Part shown: in pieces, positions 45,818 to 55,975 of the stretch
Numbering within the stretch: the first letter of the stretch is position 1
Layout: each line of letters begins with the position of its first letter
Assembly: GCA_021186555.1 (NCBI GenBank)
Contig: JAJKFL010000005.1
Span: 5,154,321-5,218,320 of the forward strand
Source: Reticulitermes speratus
Lineage: Eukaryota; Arthropoda; Insecta; Blattodea; Rhinotermitidae
DNA length: 64,000 nucleotides
Reading direction: 5' to 3'
The notes under the pieces: generated by a model
What the model was told of the DNA's origin: nothing
Database searches by the model: none
What the model saw: only the letters and a program-made list of their open reading frames with translations
Program-made: the position numbers and the translations under genes

Positions 45818-45834
45818 TAATGGCTGAAATATAA
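45310..45834. other. No gene recognised; (AAT)n run
   Basis: A trinucleotide run at 45780-45812. The 61-codon stretch at 45497-45682 has no features. Confidence 0.4.
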
Positions 45835-45925
45835 GCGAAAGGGTAAAAGAAGCATAGGACGCCCGAGGAAAAGATGGACGGACCAACTTCACCTTGAGGG
45901 ATAAGAAAAGGCACTACGCCTAACA
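45835..45925 (+). pseudogene. LINE C-terminal remnant
   Basis: Reads 'RKGKRSIGRPRKRWTDQLHL' then a stop. G-K/R-R-S-x-G-R-P-x-x-R-W is typical of LINE ORF2 C-termini. Too short to classify further. Confidence 0.6.
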
Positions 45926-45999
45926 CTTCACAGCTTATGATGATGATAATAATAATGATAATAATAAAATGAGCATGTGCCAAAATTAGTAGAAATAAG

Positions 46000-46535
46000 T
46001 CATGAAAGTAAGTTAACCATATTATGGTACAAAAAAGTGCAAACCGACAGAACCATCCCCAACAATAAACCGGACACCATAACCCGTAACAATGAGAAAG
46101 GGCAAAGTATTTTAATAGATGTTACAATTTCAGGAAACAATAAATGCAATCTTCTTCTTCTTCTTGTAGATAGGCTTTCAGCCAGTTCCTAACCAATTTC
46201 CAAGGATTGGCGCCATCTTTTCTTCGGTCTTCCAATGTTTCTCTTGCTGTTTTGTGCTTTATCGCGTGTTATTCTTAATATTCTTGTGCTCTTGTAAGCA
46301 AGATTCTAAAATATAAAGACCTTACAACAGAAATACAGCGCATGTGGAATGTAAAAACAAAAGTAATACCACTAACAGTAGGGTAAACTGGAACATTTCA
46401 AAATTATTCTGAACGTACCTGAGCAATATACCTGGAAAACACGAAATCGAGGAATTATAGATAACAGCCACATCGGGTACCGCGCACATACTTCGGAAGG
46501 CACGAATGTAACAGGACGAAACGTTTAACAATAAC
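46000..46535 (+). pseudogene. LINE ORF2 C-terminal remnant with an insertion
   Basis: First part (to about 46145): 'DRTIPNNKPDTITRNNEKGQ' then 'SILIDVTISGNN'. Second part (from about 46303): 'KILKYKDLTTEIQRMWNVKT' then 'KVIPLTVG', stops, and 'IYLENT'. I recall both as consecutive segments of a common arthropod non-LTR element C-terminal region. About 155 bp of unrelated CTT-rich sequence separates them and replaces roughly ten residues. Stops and frameshifts make it dead. Confidence 0.72.
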
Positions 46536-46549
46536 ATTTGTGTTCCGTA

Positions 46550-47097
46550 CAAACTTCATATTTTGACCGGTTGGTGGACGCAACAGATCTTTACATTCTG
46601 TAGACTGGAATAACAATAATAATAATATTTATTATTATTATGTGTTACTGCGGCTAATGCTGTCTGTAGAGAAACCTATATTTTCCGTCACCCGGTATCT
46701 CGCCTAAGAACATAATTAAATCTAACATTATTCATTCCAATTTGTTGTGCACTGCCACTTATCCCACGATTCTTACTATCAATCTTCGTCTGTTCTTTCC
46801 ATTTATTCATTCCTTCTATTATTTAAATGGCTAGGTATTATTATCCTCCAATATGGCAATTTTCTCCTTATTTTAAATTTCGTATTGTTCTTCATTTTAT
46901 ACTTGTTTTTTTGTAATATCCTATTAATGCTTCATATTGTATGTTTATCTTTGATACTCGTATTTTGTCGTTTCGCCTTCTTCATGATTTAATCGTTTTG
47001 TTGCTCAATGTTATTTGTGTATATTGTGTGTTGTTTGTGATGATTCTGTAATTGGCCCTCGCTCAGCACGTAAATAAATGAATAAATAAAATTATTC
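46550..47097. other. No gene recognised
   Basis: T-rich; the 81-codon frame at 46747-46992 is a compositional hydrophobic artefact. Confidence 0.4.
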
Positions 47098-47106
47098 TTT
47101 TGTTGG

Positions 47107-47659
47107 GCCGATCCCAGTGGCCGCGCGGTCTAAGGCGTGGGTCTGCGGCCGCTCGCTTACTAGGATCGTGGGTTCGAATCCACCCGGGGGCATGGATGTT
47201 GTGTTGTGTTAGATGTATGGACGATAGCATGAAACATAAGGTGACATGCAGGACAAGAAGGACTTCAACAGTACAAATGGATCAAAGGGGAAAACCCAGG
47301 AATTAAAAAAAAAAAGAAAAAAACCCCACCGGGGGCATGGATGTTTGTGTTGTGTTTGTTGTAAGGACGGTAGTAAGGAACGTAAAGTGACATGAAGGAC
47401 GAAAGGATTTAAACAGTACAAAAATGGATCAAAGGGGAAAAACCCGGACAGGCACAAAAAAAAATCCCACCTAGGGCATGGATGTCTGTCTCTTGTGAGT
47501 GTTGTGTGTTGTCAGGTAGAGGTCTCTGCGACGGGCTGATCACTCGTCCAGAGGAGTCCTACCGAGTGTGGTGTGTCTAATGTGTGTGATCATGAAACCT
47601 CGAAATGAGGAGGCCTAGGCACCCGAAAAGGGGCTGTTGAGCCATAGGAAAAAAAAATA
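47107..47659 (+). mobile_element. Composite SINE B chain (three units)
   Basis: One 9 bp duplication ttttgttgg (47098-47106, 47660-47668) bounds the chain. Unit 1: full head, tail 1, poly(A). Unit 2: starts at CCCCACCGGGGGC (47323), tail 1, poly(A). Unit 3: starts at TCCCACCTAGGGC (47465), tail 2, poly(A). Units 2 and 3 begin at the same tRNA-like T-arm position as in 40762-41512. Confidence 0.93.
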
Positions 47660-47815
47660 TTTTGTTGGCGTCTGTAAGATAATATTCCGCATTCATCCCA
47701 GACATTTAAAATTATAACTTACATACGGCAAGGCTGCCCGTGTTAAAACACGTATACTGTACCTCCAGCAAGTTACTTTCAAATTACTGAACAATGAAAA
47801 TCATGGCATTACTTT

Positions 47816-48078
47816 TTTTCCTATGGCTCGACAGCCCTATATGTGCCTGGGCCTCCTCGTTTCGTCGAGGTTTCATGGTCACACACATTTGAGACACATC
47901 ACAGTCGGTAGGACTCCTCTGGACGAGGGACCAGCTCGTCGCAGAGACCTCTACCTGACAACACACAACACTCACAAGAGACAGACATCCATGCCACCGG
48001 TGGGATTCGAACCCACGATCCTAGTAAGCGAGCGGCCGAAGACCCACGCCTTAGACCGCACGGGCACTGGGATCGGCC
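47816..48078 (-). mobile_element. tRNA-derived SINE, family B, full length
   Basis: Exact 14 bp duplication catggcattacttt (47802-47815, 48079-48092). Head, tail 2 and short T-run all present on the minus strand. Confidence 0.96.
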
Positions 48079-48342
48079 CATGGCATTACTTTAACGGACA
48101 AAATTCCTGGACAAAACGTAATGGTAAAAACACGCATATCACAAGAGTTGTGTATTTGCCTAACAAATGAACTTAATGTTTGGTCTGTCTGGGTCTTTTG
48201 TCTTATTGGCTTCGATGCCTTGCTTTATTAGTATGACACATCAAGCAGGGTGCAGAATGCATGAGGAAATGCAGAAGTCCTCGCAAAATGTGGTAAAAAA
48301 TCAACAAAGATAGAAAATTTTAGATGACCTAGGCGTATAGAG

Positions 48343-48747
48343 TCGCCCTCGGTGGACTAGTGGTTAGCGTGCTCGCCACTGGGCCCAAGGTTTGCGGGCT
48401 CGATCCCGACCGAGGGCGATGGATTTTTAAGGGTGATAAAAATCCGTAGCACAACTTCCTTCGGAGGGGAAGTAAAGCCGTCGGTCCCATGTCGTATATT
48501 TACGGCATGTAAAAGAACATTACGGGCATGAATAGAACTAGTAGTGCCCGTCGGCAAAATTCAGCGGCCATTTCTCACCCAAGTCTCCTGACTGCCTGCC
48601 AGATGGCTCTGGCAGTCACATCAGGATTGAGTGGAACTTGTGCGGTCAGTGGGCTGGTCACCCGCTACATCAACGCACATGTCCATAGAAACCTCCGAAA
48701 GGAGACCCCCAATGCTCCGCGATTGGAGCGACATGGGGACTAACCAA
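48343..48747 (+). mobile_element. tRNA-derived SINE, family E, full length
   Basis: Exact 14 bp duplication ctaggcgtatagag (48329-48342, 48748-48761). Matches 12116-12507 through 'gcagtcacatcaggattgag' but has a different 3' end (gcgacatggggactaacc). Confidence 0.96.
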
Positions 48748-48761
48748 CTAGGCGTATAGAG

Positions 48762-49721
48762 GACAATAATATTAAAACGGATGTGAAATAAATAGGGTAA
48801 AATTGGATGAATGAATTCACCTGGTTCATGATAATAATGCATATAATGTGGGGAACATCTTGACTAGGCGAAGAATTAAAATTAACTTTCACAGACAGAA
48901 GGCATTATTTGATTTCTGATGTCACTGTAAGGACAACTGCCAACTACAGCAAGATGCTACATTACCTACAGCATTCGCGTCGTGCTAACAAGGTAGCCAT
49001 CGTCTTAAAAAAAAAACTGTCGGTAGCTTTGGAGTACCTGCTTACGTCCTGACCTGTACAACCAAGGATAATTACCGTCAGTATTTCATGCCCTTACATA
49101 AAAAAAGCAGGAGACGTGGGCAAAAATTTCGATTTCATGGGGTGTTTTTTTCTTAATTTAATCCGCATGTTAACACAAAATAAACTGAACCTAACAGCTA
49201 CGTCATGTCGCGTGTTTACCCAGACTCCTTGAAACAGAAATTCTGAAAACTTTCCATTTTCGATTCTTAACAATCTACGAGAAAGACCTATTTTTATTCT
49301 ATTCTACATCTGCTGCACTAACCTTCCTGAGTGCAAGATCGCTGACAATTTTCCGAGGATACATTTTCACGCATGACATGTTTCTATTGTTGTCCTAAGC
49401 TACCCGTGTTACTGCATCTGAATTCTAGGAAACTATGGCGATTGTTCTATTCACTATACATCCGTTGAAGAAAATCGTGTACTTTGAAACTTGTTAGTGG
49501 TTCCAGCCTAAGACCTTGCAATAGGCGGCACAACACATATTGTGCCCGATCTCAGCTAAACACCGCAAGAGCTCGTATACAGTATTAACTACTGTACAGT
49601 CCGATAGAATGCGCCACTATATAAGACAGTCACATTTAAATGTACTAATGTCAGTCCATGAATCCTTTTAAATTATATTTACATGCAAAGCTCCAAGAAG
49701 TTTCTCTCTTCTCTCAAACGT
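48762..49721. other. No gene recognised in 960 bp
   Basis: No supported frame, RNA or shared repeat. Confidence 0.45.
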
Positions 49722-49905
49722 CCAGACCGGCTCTAGGGCCCACCCGGTCTCCTGTTCAATTGACTCTAGGGTAATTTACAGTTGCTAAAGCGGCAGGGCA
49801 TGAAGTTGACCATTCACTTGCTTCTCATGCCAAGGTTAATAATGAGTGCAGCTGTACCTCCGTTAATCTTATATGCCTCCATGGCGCGGATAGGGAAAGT
49901 GTTAT
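49722..49905 (+). mobile_element. SINE family D, partial
   Basis: 'gtccagaccggctctagggc', 'ggcatgaagttgaccattca' and 'atgcctccatggcgcggat' match family D order; the head is missing. Confidence 0.65.
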
Positions 49906-49944
49906 CATTTTCTTAAAGCTGAAAGAGATATTTATTTGCTCCAA

Positions 49945-50180
49945 AATTTCCACACCGGCTGTGGGGCCAACCCAGCATCCAATTCAATGGGAAAATTTAT
50001 TTTTCCACAAATTACACACCAACGAAATGCACTACTGAATTTATTCTTTAGCGGGAGTAAATCGGCCGGGCGTGATGTTGACAACTCATCTCCATCTGGG
50101 GCCGAAGTTAAGGATGACCGGAGCTACACTTCTGCGCCCTCCATATACCTTCATTACGTGAATATGTACAACTTTACCTT
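49945..50180 (+). mobile_element. SINE family D, partial, with internal extra sequence
   Basis: 'tccacaccggctgtggggcc' and 'tcggccgggcgtgatgttga' with 'ggggccgaagttaaggatga' fit family D, with about 60 extra bases between the first two blocks. Confidence 0.6.
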
Positions 50181-50281
50181 TCACATCATACGCTCTTGCA
50201 AGCCTAATTTATACCAAGGTAAAGTTAAAGACGTTAAAAAGGTGTTTTCCCTTTACACGCCATGAAAGCATGTGAAGCTAG

Positions 50282-50515
50282 TGGAGGTGTAACTCCACTC
50301 GTTCTTAAACTAGACGATAGATGGATGCGAGCGGTCAGCCTCACACTCCGGCCGCTATATTCCCGGGACAGAGCAACATACACCAATTGAATAGGAGTCT
50401 GGGTGCTTCCAGGATCCGGTATGGACGTTTCGGAGACGAGATTTATCTCTTACCCATGTTGGGATTCGAACACGTGATAATCCAGCCGCTAGCCGGTGTG
50501 CTACTGTAGCTACTG
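50282..50515 (-). mobile_element. SINE family D, near complete
   Basis: On the minus strand the T-arm 'gtgttcgaatcccaac' is followed by D body blocks ending in 'gtggagttacacctccac'. The head's A-box end is weak. Confidence 0.65.
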
Positions 50516-50837
50516 ACTACATTACTTCGGCCATCTGAAATGCTGTTACAGGTGAAAATAAATCCCCCATTCTCAAACAAAAACAGCACAATTTTCTAAA
50601 ACTTTGTACGTAATTAAGAACGGAGAACGCGGAGACGACATAATGACAAGTGCCACTAAAAGCGTTCCATTTACATTGTTCCATGATGTGTACAGATGAC
50701 TGCCAATTAGGGCAATAATGATCACGACGTGAATAAAACAGTACAGCAAATTAATTTTCATTTAACAAAAGAAAGTGCCGCCTACAACAACATGTCTCAC
50801 CAGACGGCCTCTTACTTGTTCTTTGTAGTAACCTATA
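50516..50837. other. No gene recognised
   Basis: No supported frame. Confidence 0.4.
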
Positions 50838-50839
50838 TA

Positions 50840-51013
50840 CAGCTGAACTCGGTTATAACGTCACGAAAGGGACTGTATATTCTGTGTCGTTATAAACGAG
50901 TGTTGTTATAATCGAGCAGAATAATGTTACGGTTAACAGCGAGGAATTAATTGGTACTGACGCTATATACGAAGTTTTGTATAAACCGATGGCGTTATAG
51001 CCGGGTCCGACAG
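50840..51013 (-). mobile_element. MITE family F (pogo/Tigger-like)
   Basis: 174 bp; ends cagctgaactcggttataac and its approximate reverse; TA at 50838-50839 and 51014-51015. Reversed relative to 43939. Confidence 0.88.
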
Positions 51014-51084
51014 TATATGAACGTTTTCGTAACTATATACAAATGAACTTATAAAAGGGAGGTTACGTTTTCACGTTACCTATT

Positions 51085-51230
51085 GAATACAGCGGGACTC
51101 TTTCTCAGCGGTAAAGCGGCCTGGACGTGAAGATGACCACTGACACTGCTAGTGACAGGGTTAAGAATGAGTGGAGCTATACCTCCACCCCGCGGCATGC
51201 CATTTTGGCATGTACCCACAGGCTGCCTCC
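51085..51230 (+). mobile_element. SINE family D, tail fragment
   Basis: 'agcggcctggacgtgaagat' and 'agggttaagaatgagtggag' with 'tatacctccacccc' match the D tail. Confidence 0.6.
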
Positions 51231-51464
51231 GAGATACTGTATATCAAGATCCAGTATACTTATAAAACTATTCTACAAGGATTTGTATACATTTACACAA
51301 TTTGACCCTTTTCCACCAGATCAACTGTGTATAAAAGTGGCTAATTTGGTTTTATGCGGTATTGCTTTGGTTTGTTCCCTGATGATGATATTATAAATAT
51401 ATAAGGAAAAATATTGTGCATTTTGGTGGTTGAATGTTGCGAATTGGTTTTATAAAACACCTGG

Positions 51465-51510
51465 CATGAAGATGGGGTCATTATACTCCTCCGAAACACG
51501 TGTACCCACC
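51465..51510 (+). ncRNA. Decayed hammerhead-like motif
   Basis: CAUGAAGA (box with an inserted base), hairpin GGGG/CUCC, GAAAC, ACGUGUA. Helix I is not paired. Some 90 bp upstream 'ttccctgatgatg' resembles the start of the 8798 motif. Confidence 0.4.
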
Positions 51511-52177
51511 TATCAGCCCACACAGAGTCAAAACATAACCGTCACTTTTGTGGAAATTTGAAATTTCATAGATGCGACTAAAAATTAATGTTCCTCGAAA
51601 AATTTTATAAGCTTATGTTTATTCATCTCATCAATCACACCTAACAAGCTCTGTGATCAATACACCAACTGGGATGTTCTATATTAAGAACATTTTTATG
51701 GTATAGAGTAGCCCTCGGTCATCCGGGCTATATGGGGATAGGGGTGGTCCAGAGTACCTGGGAATCCGGACCACAGAGGGGACACTTAGTGGTATAGGTA
51801 ACATACAAAAAAATATCACTCAAATCTAAAACATAACTCCTTAAAGCCTGTATACTGCACTTAGCAGTACGTCTTACCATGCTAACATTTCCCCGTAGAA
51901 CGCCTCTTGGTTTTTCATAACCAAACTTCATAGAACGTAGGTACAGTGTATCTCTCAATACAATGTTCTTAGGCAGATGTTTATATAGGACTAGTTTACA
52001 CTAAAGTTTCAAAAACTCAATACAACATTTTTAACAAAAAAAAATGTGCATGCAAACTGTACATGTTGCTGTATACAAAGCAGCTGTTTGTTAACAATCA
52101 TATTAATTGTTTGGTGTTCAGGAAACGACGTTTTAAGCATCTGACATCCTAACATGACAATGTGTTACTTAGTAAAA
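51511..52177. other. No gene recognised
   Basis: The 76-codon minus frame at 51728-51958 has no features. Confidence 0.4.
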
Positions 52178-52478
52178 TGGTAAAGCAATCCCATTACAGA
52201 CCTTGACAGGCCCTTAGGGTTCCAGGAGGTTGATGCTCCCAGATTTTTAGACAATCGGCACATGAAGGTGGTAAGGTTGTCAGCCCTACGCACCGGCCGC
52301 CTTTACCCCTCAGGAAAGGTTCCTGGTACTCATTTCTGTTAGAGGCTGAGTCGACCCCAGGGCCATAGTGCGACCGAAACGATTATGTCAATGAAAAATT
52401 CCAATGACACCATCGGGAATCGAACCCGCGACGTTCCGGCTTTTAGCGCAGTGCCTCAACCAACTGCGCCACCGCTTG
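52178..52478 (-). mobile_element. tRNA-derived SINE, family A, full length
   Basis: Head (ggtggcgcagttggttgagg) and body in the order of family A on the minus strand. No target duplication could be aligned; a tandem array starts directly at its head end. Confidence 0.9.
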
Positions 52479-52487
52479 TATCATATT

Positions 52488-53010
52488 TTCCATGCTGAAC
52501 TCTTTCTTCAGCCTCAACTCTTACATCACACAGAGCTCACTCTGGCCGCTGTATTGTATGCTCGATGCTAAACTCTTTCTTCAGCCTCAACTTTTACGTC
52601 ACACAGAGCTCACTCTGGCCGCTGTATTATATGCTCGATGCCAAACTCTTTCTTCAGCCTCATTACCCCAGATATGGCCGCCGAATATTATGCTCGATGC
52701 TAACTCTTTCTTCAGCCCGCAAATTCTAGCGTACACAGAGCCTTAACATCTGGCCACCACGTATCATATTCATGCTAACTCTTTCATCAGCCTCAACTCT
52801 TACATCACACAGAGCTCACTCTGGCCGCTGTATTATATGCTCGATGCTAAACTCTTTCTTCAGCCTCAACTCTTACGTCACACAGAGCTCACTCTGGCCG
52901 CCGTATTATATGCTCGATGCTAAACTCTTTCTTCAGCCTCAACTCTTACGTCGCACAGAGCTCACTCTGGCCGCTGTATTATATGCTCGATGTTAAACTC
53001 TTTCTTCGGC
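52488..53010. repeat. ~72 bp tandem array, about 7-8 copies
   Basis: Unit contains 'aactctttcttcagcctcaa', 'cacacagagctcactctggc' and 'tatatgctcgatg'. Units near 52640-52770 are diverged and of uneven length; the outer ones are nearly identical. Confidence 0.95.
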
Positions 53011-53309
53011 CTCAGCGCCTGTATCACAGGGAAACAGCATGTGGCTCATCACTCATTCACTCACTCACGCAGATCAAGGGAACTCTATATTCATAGCACA
53101 CACAAGTTTATTGCCAAGCTAATTGTACAACTGGTTTTACCGCTCCGCTCTGCTATAAACTGAAGAGAAATCCATTATCACCAGATGTTTGATACATAAA
53201 TTTAATACGATTTTAATAATACTGTATATTTATGGAATACACTGTTATGTATATTTTACCATTTTATTTGACAACGTGTACAGCACGCTGTACAAATCTT
53301 CAATACTTA
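53011..53309. other. No gene recognised
   Basis: No supported frame. Confidence 0.4.
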
Positions 53310-53357
53310 TTGCTCCCTGAGGATTACTGCAGTTTGTAGCCGAAACATGTAGGAGCA
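53310..53357 (+). ncRNA. Hammerhead-like motif, well preserved helix I
   Basis: UGCUCC, CUGAGGA, hairpin region with CUGC/GUAG pairing, GAAA, CAUG, UA, GGAGCA. Helix I is six perfect pairs of different sequence from 32893. Helix II is weaker. Confidence 0.72.
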
Positions 53358-53516
53358 TTAAAACCACTCGCGCAGTTAGTTGGAAATAAACTCGTGTGTA
53401 TAAGACAATCGCATGGAAAATGTACAATATAAAATGTATATGGGGAGATTATTTTTGCGATGTTTTATAAATGCTGTTTTTTTTTTGGAAATGTACAGTA
53501 CGAAGAATTTTAAATA

Positions 53517-53701
53517 CAGTCGAACCCGGTTATAACGACATCGGTTTAAACGACACATCGCTTACAGCATCAACTATTCTGCGGTACCAATTAATTCGTC
53601 ATTGTTAACCATATCACTATATTCCTCGGTTATAACGACACTCGGTTATAACGACACAAAATGTTCAGTCACTTTCATGACGTTACAAACGAGTTCGACT
53701 G
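53517..53701 (+). mobile_element. MITE family F (pogo/Tigger-like)
   Basis: 185 bp; TIRs CAGTCGAACCCGG and reverse; TA at 53515-53516 and 53702-53703. Confidence 0.92.
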
Positions 53702-53848
53702 TATCAATACTTTACTTTCGGGTATGTTCTTGAAGTCAGCCGTGAGTCATTCTGAGACCCATTGCTTGAACGCCACTGCTTTATAGTGCAATGAGTGCAT
53801 GGCATCTTGCTCTCCACCTGGAACAATTTCACTTTGCCATTTCAGTAA

Positions 53849-53873
53849 CCCCCTCCCCCCCCCCCCCCCCCCC
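53849..53873. repeat. Poly(C) run
   Basis: About 25 C with a single T near its start. An uncommon homopolymer here and a likely site of assembly or replication slippage. Confidence 0.97.
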
Positions 53874-54454
53874 GATGCATTGTCTTACAGGCGTGACGTA
53901 TTTCACATCTCTTACACCTGTCGATCCATTCCGTCCTAAATTTAACACAAAGCCGTGTATGCTACATTAAAGGCGGTAGAAATCCAGTTTTCTTTAGCAA
54001 TAGGCTGGCCATATCCAATTTTTAATAGCCATGCCCTTTCTGCCTTAACTTCTGAATTGCATGAATGAGAACGAAATACGCAGCACACACTGGACATACG
54101 ATAACGTTGCTCAAAGCCATCGCGTAGGTAGAGCTCACAGTAAATGGATATCTGGGAACTCGTTTGTGAAAAATAGAACACAAAGGCCCATTTATTTGTG
54201 TCACCGGTCGCGTTCCCAACAGAATGACATATTGGTTAGAATTAACGTATTAACGACAACGGTATTATTTGCTTAGCAACACGCTCCGTTTCCTCGCAAA
54301 AGCGAGCACCAGAGTCCTTGACTAATCGTGTTTTGCCAAAGGCCGACTGCATTGTTTGTTTGCCTGCAGTCTTTAACAGATCGCCTCTCCGCAAAGGCAT
54401 GCACACTTGCCGGTAGCAAGTCTTAAACTGCGTCCGAAACTACTTTTAGGCTAC
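53874..54454. other. No gene recognised
   Basis: Opposed frames at 53942-54276 lack family features. Confidence 0.4.
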
Positions 54455-55200
54455 TTCGCAAAATTGCGAAAAGTGACTACTACCTTCGTCATGTGTGTCA
54501 GACCGCCGTCTGTCTGTCCGTCCGTCCGTCCGCATGGAACAACTCCGCTCCTACTGGACGGATTTTCATGAAATTTCATATTTGAGTATTTTTCGAAAAT
54601 CTGTCGAGAAAATTCAAGTTTAATTAAAATCTGACAAGTATAACGGGTACTTTACATGAAGACCTATGTACATTTATGATAATATTTCGCTGAATTCATC
54701 TTATAATGAGAAATGTTTCAGGTAAAAGCTGTAGAGAAAATCAAAACACACATTTTATGTTCAACAACGTTTTCCGAAAATCGTGCCGTTTATGAGATAA
54801 TGTGGAAAAATACGGTACAGCCAGACAGACCACAGATGACAATATAATACGGCGCATGCGCTTTGCATGCCGGATAACTAAGGCTACAGACACACACTCA
54901 CAATATGTAATACTTACTGCTTTTCCACTGCAACAGTGGTTAAGGGAACGCGCCTCAATATTACGTTATACAGTCGAATCCGCTTATAACGACATCGGTT
55001 TATAGACCTCATCTATAGCGTCAGATATTCTGTGGTACCAATTAATTCCTCACCGTTAACTATAACGTTATACTCCTCGATTATAACGACACTCGTTTAT
55101 AACGACACAAAATATTCACTCCCTTTCATGACGTTATAACCGAGTTCGAATATACGTACATTGCCTGTCTTGCCGTGTTTTCCAGATAATCACGGCCGTG
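54455..55200 (+). repeat. Dispersed repeat G, long copy interrupted by a MITE
   Basis: Blocks 'gcgaaaagtgactactacct', '(gtcc)n gcatggaac', 'gattttcatgaaatttcat', 'cgaaaatcgtgccgtttatg', 'ggcgcatgcgctttgcatgc' and 'cgcctcaatattacgttata' follow the order at 26605-27090. A family F MITE sits at 54971-55152. An open frame at 54802-55005 is part of the repeat. Confidence 0.8.
54971..55152 (+). mobile_element. MITE family F with an empty-site counterpart
   Basis: 182 bp, TA at 54969-54970 and 55153-55154. Outer flanks (gttata / tatacgtacattgcctgtct) rejoin to the uninterrupted repeat G sequence near 27053-27085, giving an empty site that fixes both ends. Confidence 0.93.
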
Positions 55201-55273
55201 TCGCGTGTTTATGGAGACGTGCGTCAGCGCGTTTTGTGACGCTGTCGGTATCGAAGGCAACTACTGCGTAGAT

Positions 55274-55755
55274 CAGTGGTTCCCAAAGTGGGCGGTACCG
55301 CCCCCTGGGGGGCAGTGGGATTACCGAGGTGGGCGCTAATAGGTACGAGAGGTGGAAGGGAGCGCTGTTATTATCACAGGGGGGCGCTAGTAGACAAGTA
55401 GTGTATTTATTTGTATAACAAAATTCAAATAAAGTAATTTTTGTGTTAGAAATAAAAAATGAACTAAATTTCTTAGTATTTTAATTTATGAATCTTATTC
55501 AAGCACATATTATTTTTTTAATAAACTATTGCTAGATGAATTATTGTTAATCATAAAAAATATAATAAATTTTAATTTATTAATTAACACATAAAACTTT
55601 AAGTTTAACTCTTATCATTTTACTTAGTTTTATTTAATATAAAATAAAAGTGGAGACAAAAGCGCATTTATGTTTTTTAAAAAAGGTAGGGGGGCGCTGT
55701 GGGTGTGTGTATGGAACCAAGGGGGCGGTGGACCGAAAAAGGTTGGGAACCGCTG
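55274..55755. mobile_element. hAT-type MITE (family I)
   Basis: Ends CAGTGGTTCCCAAAGTG and GGTTGGGAACCGCTG. Exact 8 bp duplication gcgtagat (55266-55273, 55756-55763). Internal GGGGGCGCTNNNA phrases near both ends, AT-rich centre, no coding sequence. Confidence 0.95.
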
Positions 55756-55799
55756 GCGTAGATGGTAGAATTCAATGGCGAATGTTGAATTGGAGAGGA

Positions 55800-55975
55800 T
55801 TTGGAAGGAAGAGATCGTGACCTAATGGACGTGCTATTCCGACATTTGCACAGAGTAACTGAGGAAACACACAAGATCTCAGTCAGCATAGTCCGTGTGC
55901 CAGTCAATATTCGAAACAGGGCCTCTCCCAAATACAAATCGGGAGAATTACCCTTGAGGTAACCCGTTCGGTGTC
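55800..55975 (+). repeat. Probable dispersed repeat with exon-like appearance
   Basis: A frame MDVLFRHLHRVTEETHKISV runs to 'GELPLR' and a plausible donor (ttgag|gtaacc). I recall very similar text as a frequent cockroach repeat, so I do not call a gene. Not repeated within this window. Confidence 0.4.

Noticed and set aside
46747..46992. 81-codon hydrophobic frame, possible membrane protein
   Set aside because: T-rich composition gives Leu/Phe/Ile runs; no supporting context.
54802..55005. 67-codon frame beginning MEKYGTARQTTDDN
   Set aside because: Lies in repeat G and ends inside a MITE; the related text at 28216-28551 is on a decayed copy. No known domain.
55820..55965. Exon with donor site (ttgag|gtaacc)
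   Set aside because: The text resembles a frequent cockroach repeat as I remember it; no acceptor or partner exon was found.
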